A model generated the notes under the pieces. That model saw only the letters and a list, made by a program, of their open reading frames with translations, had not been told where the DNA came from and ran no database searches. From positions 310,001-374,000 of the forward strand of contig QPMI01000066.1 of assembly GCA_004431415.1 (NCBI GenBank): a DNA stretch of 64,000 nt. Direction: 5' to 3'. This document shows positions 38,748-49,900 of the stretch, in pieces; the first letter of the stretch is position 1; every line of letters begins with the position of its first letter. A program made the translations under genes and the position numbers. Origin of the DNA: Cyanophora paradoxa (taxonomy: Eukaryota; Glaucocystophyceae; Cyanophorales; Cyanophoraceae).

Positions 38748-39116
38748 TAGGGCACTGGCCGGCGGGTCTCGAAGCTTGCACCGGGGCTGGCCCAAAATTC
38801 CGAAAGCTTGCACCGGGGCTGGCCCTAGCGGCTTGGCGGCTTCAAAATTTCGGCTGGCTTGCCAGCGGCTTGCCAGTTACTATGGTACCGGTGGCCAGCG
38901 CGGCTTGGTCTGGCTTGGTGCAGCTCGCGCTAACTTCACCCATGCTTCGTTCGCCGGCTCGATTAAGAGCCCCGGGCTTGCTGACTTGGCTGACAAGCCG
39001 GGGAAAACCGGCAAAACCCCTGGGCTGGCAAGCCGGGGTTTCGGCTGCCTAGCCCAGGCGCCCCCCGCCTAAATTGGCCGGCTACCTAGCCGGCTTGGCC
39101 GCCGGCCAGTGCCCTA
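38748..39116. mobile_element. Non-autonomous hAT-type DNA transposon (MITE)
   Basis: A 369-base element with perfect 18-base terminal inverted repeats TAGGGCACTGGCCGGCGG (38748-38765 and its complement at 39099-39116). It is flanked by an 8-base direct repeat ATGCCGGC (38740-38747 and 39117-39124). Eight-base target duplications and TIRs starting (C/T)A(G/A)NG are hallmarks of the hAT superfamily. There is no transposase frame. The interior is built of repeated cttgg/ggctgg words, and the 22-base word aagcttgcaccggg...ccc is doubled (38772-38825), resembling hAT subterminal repeats. Confidence 0.88.
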
Positions 39117-39479
39117 ATGCCGGCGCGGCGGCGCCGGCCCGGCGGCGTCGACGTCAATGCCGCGTCGACGTCGATCATGGCGCAAACGAATGATACATGT
39201 ACATGATTCTGCGCGGTGCGCGGAAAAGCGATTGCGAATTGCCATTACTCATGATACCACTGATTAGTCCTTATCAATCCTTGTCTTAAATGTGAACAGC
39301 GGTCGCGGCCGTCGGGAATCGAAGACGGGTCTCATGATTCTAATCTTGGGTCCGGGACCCGAGTCCGGGTACGCGATGTATGATTGCGCGCAGGCTCCCA
39401 TATTCCCGAGTCCGTCGTTCGTTCCGATTCACGGTGGTCGTACTACGCGGTACCCGGGCCAGCCGCGGCCCGCAGTCTT

Positions 39480-39780
39480 CAACTGCAGCCTGCAGCCTGC
39501 AGGCTGCAGCCTGCAGGCTCTCAGCTGCCGGCGCCTGCCGGCCGCGGGCGGCTCAGCCGCGGCAGCGGCGCGGCTGCCGCAGTCACAGACTCACCGCCGA
39601 GTCACCGGTACCGTAGTACCGCCGGCCGGAGGCTGCAGCCTGCAGGCTCTCAGCTGCCGCAGTCACAGACTCACAGTGCAGCGGCACTGCAGCCCGCGGC
39701 CTGTGCAGCCGTGCAGAGTCACTGCAGACAGTGCAGGGCACTGCAGCCTGACTGCAGGCTGCGGCAGCGCAGCTGCATGA
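39480..39780. repeat. CTGCAG-rich direct repeats
   Basis: ggctgcagcctgcaggctct plus cagctgccg occurs at about 39505 and again at about 39632. cagtcacagactca follows both copies. The region is dense in self-complementary ctgcag/cctgcagg words. Confidence 0.75.
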
Positions 39781-40949
39781 GGCTGCTGAGCACCACGTGC
39801 ACATAGTCGCGTGCACGTGTAGCTAATACTAGCTATAGGTACTGCTGTAGCTGAGCTGCAGCTGTGAGCTGCCGAGCGCTGCATGCGCACTTCGCAGCTG
39901 ACTCAGTGAGCTAACCCGGCCGCGCCGGTGGCCGCTGAGCGCTCGTGCCGCGAGTCGTGCGGCGCATCAGGCGCGGGCCGCGAGCTGATCGAGGCCACGT
40001 GCACTGGGCTAGCTGCATATACATATAAAGCTCAGCGGCTTCAAGGCTTCCGGCCCAGCGCGACGTCAACGGGGCGGCCGGCGCGGCGCCGCGGGGGCGC
40101 GCTTCCAAGCGTAAGTTCGCGCGCGGGCCGGGCCGCGATCGCACGCGTACACCTAGTCTTGCACCAAGGCCCGCTCGCTCGGCCGGCCCCGGCGATCAGT
40201 GATCATGAGCTTTAGCCGATCGCGATCGGCCCGGCTGTTTGCCGCACGCGACAGCTGCAGCACTGCGCAATTGCAACTTGGCAAGCGGCATATATATGTT
40301 TGCAGCGTGAACGTGTACTTATCATAGTATACAGCCTCGGCCGCGGACGCTGCGATTGTGAATATATATAAATATATATGCGTACATCTGCCGCAGTGCA
40401 ACTTGACCGGTCATCTGCACACGACGTCGACGACGACGTCGACAGCTGCTGCGCACACGTCGAGTGGACAGTCTAACTTTCGCCCCGGACCGGAGTCCCG
40501 GCCGCGGGTCCATCAACATATCGGAGAATATCGGACTCGGTGGACCGTCGCGTCTGACTCGGTGGACCGTCGGCCGCGGCCCGCTGGCCGGCGGATTGCG
40601 CTCGGCGTGCTGACAGCTGCAACTGCGGCGGCCGTGCCGCAGTAGTAAGCGTTCATCAGCTGCAGCTTCGAGGCCCGGGCACGAGTCAGCGAGGCGCCGC
40701 GGCCGCGCGCTTTCTGCGCCGCGGGCCAGAGCAGCTCGTGCATGCGCACGTGGCGGGCAATGTCGACCGACACGTTTCAAGCAGCAGCAGCACACGCAGC
40801 TGTCGCTCGCAAGGTGGGACCGTCCCAATTGCAACCCAGGCCGCGCCGCGCGTCCCAATAAACTTGAAATATTGAATTTTACACGCCACCCTTCGAATTC
40901 CAGTTGAAGCTTCGCGCTCGTCGGCATACGCTTACACATACGAGTGCGC

Positions 40950-43900
40950 AGAAGAGCGATGTATTTGAGGCGGGAAAGCTGGAGCCGATACAGGCGCGTG
41001 CCCGGCGGTTCATTTCGGACCTGGCAAAGCACGTCTACGTCTGCCAGGAGGGGGACGAGTTCGGCGCAGCGGGCACTTTCTGTCAGAACGCTAATTCCGG
41101 TGCGACGTGCACGTTTGCTGTCTCACGTCATAGTTCAAATTCATAATCAAATTCACGGATATTTTCCAGTTTCCGTCTCGCCATTCTTTTTGGCGGACAA
41201 TGGCGATCGCGACCGCGACCACCACGGCCGGCCGCGGCGGGATACGTACGAGCTCGAGGATGGGCCTTCTTCCGTGTCTTTCTTCGCCGCAACAGTGCGG
41301 AACTGCTTGGCTACTTTAATTTGTTCCTGTCTGGCCATGCTTAGCTACTTTAATTTGTTCCTGTCTGGCCATATGTAACTGGAAATTCGGACTTCAGGTT
41401 CTCGTGGATGTGGTTGGTTCCGTGTCGACGGCCCAGCGCCTGGTTGCCGACGCGGCCGCCGCGGGGGAGGAGGCAGCGGAGGCAGAGCGGCGGGGCGCGG
41501 ACACGCTCTCGCGCTCCCTGAACGCCTGCTTCGGCCTCGTGCTAAAGATCGCCCGCCAGCATGGCGGTTAGCATTGTTTGCTGAATACTTTTTCTGCACG
41601 CAACCGTACGCGTTCGGTTCTCGCTGACTCGCGTTCGTCGGCCGGGACCGCCCAGGCGACTGCATCCAGTTCCTCGGTGCTTCCGCTGCGGTCGCCGTCG
41701 ACCCTCGCAATCAGTCGCCACTGAATCCGAAGCGCTCGCGCTCGCGCTCGGACGCAGGCGACGCGCTCCTCATTCTTGTCTACGCGAAGGACGAAGGCGG
41801 CCTAGGAAACGCCTGCGCCGCTGCCCTCAAAATTGCGGGTCGCCTCCAGACGGCGTGCGTCGGGGGGGAGACCGTGGCGACGGGCTGCAGGTGCGGTTCG
41901 AACTCTGATTTCGAGCTCAGATTTCGCAGTCTGAGCGCGCGATCGCGAGCCGCCGCTGATCCCCGCGCGCGCCGCGCCGTCGACGTCGCAGCCTCCGGCT
42001 GCGCCTGCACGTCGCCGTCTCTGCCGGTCGGTTCGTCGCGCTGCGGCTGCGCACGGAGCAAGCAGCGGCCGAGAAAGGTTCGATCCGCCCCTTCTGTGCA
42101 TTATTGCGTTATTATTTTTATTACTACATGTTCGCGCACTCCCATTAATTATATTGGAATCGCAGGTCAGCTTCCGCGGACGCAGTTGGCTGTCGTCGGG
42201 GCGCCGTTTGCACGGCTCGCCCGCTGCCTGCGCCTCGCAGCCGCCGACGAGTTCTGCGTCAGCCCCGAGGTGACTCGCCGCTTTCATCGGTTTTCAGTCC
42301 AGATCCTTAAGCTCGGCCTTCTGTGGATTGCTTACATTGGCGCGCGCGCGCGCCGGTACGCGCGTAGGTGGCACACCACTTGACCACTCTGGACTACGAG
42401 ACGCGGCTGGTACAGGCGGTCTTCCACGGCGTCGTCGCCCGGCGCTCCCTCGAGGGCTTCGTCGTGTACGGCGTCAGCTCCCCCGGCCCCGCGGCCGTGG
42501 CCATGGCCGGCTCGCGCGGGTCCGACCTCGCGGCCGCGACATCGATGGGCGTCCCCAGCCCGTCCGCTTTCTCGACACCGGCCACCCCCCTTCCTCCCGC
42601 TTCCGCCTCCACCGACCCAGCCGCGGACAAGCCCTCCGACAACGCCTCCACCCGTTCGTTCGGCCTGAAGGGACTCATCGACCGCGCCTTCAGCTTGAAA
42701 TCCACCTCCATGCGCTCCCGCGCCTCCTCCCGGTCGAACAGAGTGGCGGCGGACACGGATGCCGACGACGGCGACGACTCCAGCTCACATGCCCACTCGG
42801 CGGGAGCCAACTCGAGCTTCGGCGCGGCGGGCGTCGCGCCGCCGGATCCGGAGCTACCGCCGGCGGCCGCGAGCGCCAGCCTCCAGGGCCTAGGCCTCTT
42901 CGAGCTCGCGCCGCAGCTCGAGCTCGCCTCCTGCCCGCCCCTCGGCCGCGCCCTCTCCCTCATCCCCGAAGACGTCGCCTCTCACATCCTCCAGGGCGCC
43001 CGGTAAGATTTAGAGCGCCGGACCCTCAAACACGCCTCTAGCTGTACATTTGTATCTCGCATCCGATCGTGGTTCCCGGTCCGTCGGCGCCGCAGATTCC
43101 TCGCCGAGCTGAAGCTCACCACGGTTGCCTTCGTCCACATCGCCGGCGTCGCGTTGCCCAACGACGAAATTGGCACCGAGGACCTATCCCAGGCCCGCCC
43201 GCCCGCCCGCTTGCGCCGCTTCGTGCTTCGTCCGCCACATAGATTGTACATGTAGAGATCTCATATAAACCTTTGCAACATTCGCAAAGATCTCATGGTC
43301 ACATAAACCTGTCTCATATAATGTCCTTATATATAATTATGAGCGCAGGCTTCGGTGGAGCTGCTGCAGCGCAGCGTGGCGATCGTGCAGGACGCCGCGC
43401 AGCGGACGGGCGGCATCCTGCGCAGCTGCTTCAACGACGAGAAGGGCTTCATCGTGCGCGCGCTTCACGCGGCTATATATAATAGAATCTTAGCGTCGTT
43501 TCGTTTTTCAAGCGAGCCGGCGAGCCGCTCCTGACTGCGCGTTCTACTCGGTCCGCAGTGCATGCTCACTTGGGGTCTTCTGGGTCTGAGCCACTCTGGT
43601 GCGTCGTGCGGTCAACGTTTTCGCACGCGATTTCGCGTCCGAAACCTGACCGTGCCCGCCCGGTCCCGTCCCGGGACGCACGCTCGTGGCAGACGACCCG
43701 CTGCGAGCGTGCACCGCCGCGCTCTCCATCCGCGACGACTTTGCGGCGGGGCACTGTGGGCCGGTCTCCATTGGCGTCGGAACCGGCCGAGTCTTCTGTG
43801 GAGAGGTACGCGCGATTCTTGCACGGGCGCCGGCCTCACCGGAGCTATCCAGTCCGAGCAAATGTTTTGCTTGTAGGTGGGCGATTGTCAACGCGCAGAC

Positions 43901-46900
43901 TACTCAGTGCTCGGTGGAGGTGTGTTGTCGTAAAAGCTTAAATGTAACTGCGCATGCGCGCGTGTCGCGCGTGTCGCGCGTGCGTGCAACGCCAACGGGC
44001 GCGCAGCTTAAAGCTTAAATGCAATTAAAGCTTAAATGCAACTGCGCGCGTGTCGCGCGTGTCGCGCGCGTGCGACGCCAACGGGCGCGAATTCGAACGC
44101 GTAGCGTGCAACCTCGCGGCGCGGCTCATGTCGAAGGCGGACGGCGAGGTGTGGGTGGACCAGACGACCCGCGACGCCGTCCACATTCGGGTCCTCTCGC
44201 GGGAAATCAAGCGCCTCCAGCTGAAGGCGAGACGCGGCGGGAGAAGCCGACGCGTCGCGTCGCGATCGCGTCGCGTCGGCCTGACCGCTCGAGCTCGCGC
44301 AGGGATACAAGCGGGGCACGAAGTTCTACCACCTCGTGGGCGTGCGGGACAACCGGGAGGCTGCGAGGTCGGTCGCGCGGCACGCGAAGATTGGGGACCG
44401 GTGCGCTGGCGCCAGGCCGCCAGCGCTCGGCTCAAGCCTTCACTGTCGGCGGTTTTTCGGTCATGACCGATCGTCGCGCAGAATCTCGAGGCCGTCGAGC
44501 ATAGCGAGTATGCAAGTCGAGAGAGACAGGGCAGAGCCGGTGGAGGCGCCCGGCCCTGCCGGGCGGCGGCGCTCGTCTTCCGTGGACGCGTCGGCGGGCA
44601 ATGGCCAGGCGCCGGCCCGGCGCCGCAGCGAGTCGAGCGAGAACCGAAGGGCGAGCGTCCACGGGGCACTCGCGTTTGCGCCGGTGAGTCTCATCGCCTT
44701 GAAATTCGGAAATTCGAAGCCGATGCTCGAGTGCCTGCGCCACAGACGGAGGAGGTCGACGAGATGATCGTGCGGGAGCAGCTGAGGAAAGCGGCGGCGG
44801 AGTCGGAGGCGTACGGGCGCGCGGGGGAGCTCGAGTGGGTCTCCCGCTTCCTCCTGGCGGCCCGCTGCGGCTCCGGCGCCGGCGGCGGGCGCTCCCTTCG
44901 CCACCGAACGGGCGCCGGCGTCCTCTTCGTTGAAGCCGATGTGCGCAATTGCAATCCTCGCCACACAGAAACGAATTTCTTAATTATTACGTTCGATTTC
45001 TGCGCAGGTGGGGATGGGCAAGTCGGTGCTGCTCGCGGAGGCCCTGCGCATGGCCGACGCGGTCAAGCTCCCGTGCGTCATCGTCGAGGCCGACCCGCTC
45101 AACGCGGCGCCCTTCCACGCCGCCTGCGACTCGCTCGTGGCGATCATGCAGCTCGACCAGAGCCTGCTGCTGCAGCAGCAGCAGCACCATCAACAGGCCC
45201 CGACGTCGACCGCGCCGCCGGACGTGGACGGCGCCGGCGCCGGCGCCGTTTCTCCGCCGCCGCACGTGCAGGCCGTGCACGTGGGCGGCGGCTTCGGGAC
45301 GCTCGTCGGCGTCGTCGGCCCCGGGCGGTCGCGGTCGCGGTCGCGATCGCACGACGCGGCCGATCGCGATCGCGACGGGTCGGCGTCCTCGCCGGACGCG
45401 CTCGGCTCCTCTTTCAAGCACTTCAACGTCCTCAACCTCGGCACAGCCGCACACGCGCACGCGCCACACCACGCCCTAGGCCTGGAGATCGGGTCCGCGG
45501 CCTCGTCCCGCCGTGAGTCCACCGGTAGCTTCCATGGCCACGATCTCGGCGACCGCGACGGCCGGGCGGGCGGCGGCGGCGCCCGCCCGCCCCTCAACGC
45601 GGCAAAGCATCTCTTCAGGTGCGCATGTGCATGCATCCGATTCGACCAACCGTGCCCATTGTAACGTTGTCCGGCCGGCCGCGTGCGCAGCTTCTCGTCC
45701 TCCGCCGGCTCGTCCTCCTCGGCCTCGCTGCAGCTGCGCACGCGGAAGGCGCAGGGGGGCGTGGACGCGGAGGCCGTGCGCGCCGCCGTCGTCCCGTTCC
45801 TCGCCGCCCTCGACCCGGGCCTGGCCACTGAGGTGCATGGGCGCCCATGCTCGCAAGGCAGCCTCGCTGCGGCTGCTCGAGCTCTGGATCTGCGTCTTCC
45901 ACATATATATCGATAGATCTCGATATAGATATTGATAGGGCCTGGCCACCGAGGTGGGTGCCCCTAAGGCAGATCTAGATCTGCGTCGTCAAGGTGTTCA
46001 TTCGTCGAGAATATTTAAAGAGCTTGTAGATCTAGATCTACATCTGGATTTACAACTCAAATCGAAATCGAGAGTTGTAACGAAAGGTTGTACAACAATT
46101 AATTTCGTTAACGTTCACAACGCAGGCCAACGTGGCGGTCCTCGTGCGTCTGATCGCGACGCACTACGCGCGGCGCCTCCGGTCGCCGGCCGCCGCCCTC
46201 CACGGCCACGGCCACCGCCTCTCGACAACCGACGCGGTAACCGCTTTCCTTGGCCGTAGCCTCTCCGGCCTCGTGCGCAGATGCAGCTGACGCCGCGCGC
46301 CTCGTTCGAATTCCATGCGCAGACGCCGACTGGCCCGGGCTCGTATTCGTATTCCCCCCTGAGCGTCCCTTCTAGCTATAGGGGCGGCCTCGGCGGCGGC
46401 GGCGCTGGCGGCTTCGGCGGCGGCGGCGGCGGCGCCAGCTACCAGAGCGACGCGACCGGGGCCGAGCTCTTCGTCCTCACTTCGGTTTTCGAGGTTCGAA
46501 TTTGAGAGCAGAGCCTGCGCCTTCGCCAGCCAGCGCTAGCGCTTGCTATAGCCATCCGCCTCGCGATTTAAATTACTGCGATATCGATCGTCAAAACCGC
46601 CGCTAGCGCTGATCGTGATGCCGGCGCCGGCGCGTGCGCGCGCGCAGGCCATCTTGAAGCGCAGCGGCGCCGCGGTCTTCGTGGACGACCTCTTCGCCCT
46701 CGACGCCCTCTCCCTGACCCTCCTCTGCACCCTCTCCACGATGCCGTGAGCAGCTGTATAAAATAGCGGCGGCGGCGGCGGCGGCGGCGGCCGCTTACGC
46801 TAAGCTCGTCGCTAAGCTAAGAGTTTCGGCGCAGGCACTCGTCCATCTTCGTGACGACGCGGCCCATCCCGCCCTCGAGCGCCCCCGCCGAGTACCGGAA

Positions 46901-49900
46901 GATGCGGCAGGGCCCCCGCACCATCGTCCACGAGATCACCCCCTTCGCCCTCCCTGGTGCCCGGCGGCCGCGACCCTGACTTATCGGCCTGGCCATGGCT
47001 GACAGACAGCGCCCTTCAGACGAGGCGCGCGGGTTTGTCGCGTTCCTAATGGGCGTGCCGCCCGCGGGCGTCCCCGCCTGGCTGGCAGAAGAGCTCGCCG
47101 AGAAGGTGCGGAAATTCAAGCGAAATTCGTATCCGAAGGCATCGGGCGCTGCGCCTCTCTTAATCGCGATGCGGAGCGCAGTCCAACGGGAACCCGTTCG
47201 TCCTCTCCGAGTTCGTCGAGTTCCTCGACACGAGCGGCTGGATCACCGTCGCCAACGGCAAGGTGATCGCGATGGATGACCTGCTGAAGTTGACAATTGA
47301 TAATACGTATATATACATATAAAGCACTTGATCCGCCCTGTATCTTGAGTTTATCTTTGATACATATATAAAGCACTTGATACGTATATATACATATAAA
47401 GCACTTGATCCGCCCTAAGTTGACAATTGATAATATAAAGAACTCGATCCGCCTTGTATGTATCTCATATTTCATCCGACAGGTGTTCATGAACCCCGAG
47501 GCCTTCGCGCACATGTCCCGCCGCGGATCGGAGGCGTCCGTTGGCCTGCTCCCGCCCTCCGCCCGCGCGGTGCGCATGGCACCGCGACCGCTCCCCAGCG
47601 CTATTAGCGTTTATTTATTGCGCTCGCGATCGTAGACATAGTTTTTTAGATCGATAAAATGCTGTTAGATGCCCGACCTGTCCCGCCCCCGCGCGCTTCT
47701 CTAGATCTAGAACTCAAGCTTGATTTATGTGCAGGCGGTGTCTTCCGGCGCGGCCGACACCGACATCGGGGGCGAGTACCGCAGCGCGGCGGCGGCCGGC
47801 GACCGCAACGCGATGGACGCACTCTTCGGACCCCGCCTGCCCATCCCCCTCCCCGACAGGTGCGCTCACTAAATCTTTCCTAGGCCTTGATCTTTACTTG
47901 CAATTGGTGGCTTAAGCTGAAGCCTTCCACTTGAGCGACATTTAAAGATCTTCGGAAACCATTCCATCCGCAGCTTCGAGCGGCTCGTCATGTCCCGCCT
48001 GGATCGTCTGAGCGCGCAGCCGGCGCTAGTCGTCAAGCTCCTGAGCGCCCTCGTGCGTGAACCCACCTCACCTGAGCTTCACCTGAGCTTCAGATTTGAT
48101 CCACGGCCAGGGGACGTGCTTCGACTACGGGCTGGCGCTGTACGCGCTGGAGGGCTCGGCCCCCGACGCCGACGTGCCGCACGCCCTGACCGAGATCGAG
48201 AAGCACGGCCTCATCAAGATCGTCAAGCAGGTCCGCCGTCCATGGCCATACACATGCACCAGATTTCGAAGGAGCCCGACTCGTCTAACATTTCGAAATT
48301 CCAACATTTCCGCCGCGCAGGGCAACTCGCTCTTCCACGTGCGGTTCCTCCAGTCCTCCGTCGTCACCCTCCTCTACTCGGTGCCCGCCCCCTTCCCTCC
48401 TTAAATTTTATATATAGGCCGTCTGAGCCTGTCTTTCATACAATTGCAAGGCTATATATAAGCTTCCCTTCCCTCTTAAGCTTCACCTTTTCTTGCGTCG
48501 CGCCCTGACAAGGCCTGCGCCGGGGGCGCCTCGGCAGCTTCTGGGGAAGGACGACCGGGTGCCGGTGCACCTGCGGGCGGCCCTCTACTACGAGCGCACC
48601 TCCGCCCGCCGCTCCGACGTCGCCGCCCGCGTGCGCCTTCGAGCTTCCCCGCCGCATTTTGCCCCGCCCCCGCCATGGACACCGCGGATCAGTCCGGCCG
48701 CTCCGATATCTGCCGCTGCGCCGTCTGCCGCTCCGACATCTGACACGTGCGCATGCGCAGACGGCGCACCACTTCATCGAGGCGGGGATGCCCGACAAGG
48801 CCCTCCCCCACCTCGACGCCTGCGGTGCGTTTTAATTACAAGCGGAGAGATCGACCGAGCCTTGAGGCCTTTTGAAAATAGGAGCACAAGGCTTAGTCTC
48901 CCCTAAAGCTAAAGCTTATAAATTACGCCTCGATGCACGTGCAATCCGATGGCTGAGCTCGAGCGGGCCTGCAGCGGAGGAGGCGCTGCGCATGGGCGCC
49001 TTCGCGGAGGCGCTGAGCCTCGCGCGGCGGGCGATCGGCATCGAGGCCGGAGTCGCGGCCGCGCAGGCGCAGGCGCAGGCGCGGCCGGCGGGCTCGAGCA
49101 CGAGGCGCGGCGGCGGAGGGGCCGAGAACGAGCTCGAGGAGGCGGCGGCCGGCGCGGTCGCCGGCGCGCGGCGGTGGCAGCTGGCCGCCAGCGCGCTGCT
49201 CAACCTCGGTCCGTCTTCAACGTATACGCTAGCGCTCTGCAAAGTCACAGTTCACGTCATTAATAATCTATACTGAAAATTGCGTGCGCGCAGGCATGGT
49301 GGACGACGCCGTACAACATCTGGAGAGATGCGTCGCCCTGCTGAAGGCGCCGGGCATCGCCGGTGGTGCGTTGTACATGGCCCGAAGCTTAAGCGTCGGA
49401 TTTCTAACTCGATCATAATATATGTGTTGGAAAGAGATCGAGTTTGATTTCCTTCATTTTATCTGCTCTGCGGCTGAAGCACGAGAAACGAACAGGGGCC
49501 GGCTCTGGCTTCTCGCTGGGGACGGCGGCGCGCCTCCTCGGCGCCGCCCTCCGCGGCCCCGGCCCCGGTCGCGTGGGCGCCGGGCTCGATCAAGCGGGCT
49601 CGACCGGCGGGCCCGGGGGCGCCTCGTTCCGCGTCGTCGGCGCTGGCGCCGATCGCGACGCGCCGCCGGCGGGGCCGGCGACGGCGCGGCTGCGGCTGAG
49701 GCGGGAGCGCGGGCTCGTGCTCGGCGCGGCGCTGGCGACCTACTTCCGCTGCCTCATGCAGACGGGCGACACGGCGCGCGCCGTCCACGCCGGTGCTCAC
49801 CTGACTTACGTATACCTGACCTGATCTGATCTGATCTCGGTCTGACTCCTCTCTTTCTCTCCCGCGCGCGCGCGCGCGCGCAGCGGCGGTGCAGTGCGGG

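Larger units (their letters stand above)
37363..40949. other. Large intergenic region with repeats and a MITE
   Basis: About 3.6 kb without a supported exon chain. It holds the hAT-like MITE (38748-39116), a (GATAAT)n-like tract near 38445-38470 and a doubled tctcgcagggaaacttga (38480-38525). There are CTGCAG-rich direct repeats (39480-39780) and many 6-base palindromes. The unseen first exon(s) of the adenylyl cyclase gene should lie near its right end. Confidence 0.5.

Noticed and set aside
40904-41146. Frame starting at TTG 40904 as start of the adenylyl cyclase
   Set aside because: The codon is TTG, not ATG, and an acceptor (gtgcgcag at 40949) lies just inside, so the real exon begins at 40950 and the start is further upstream.
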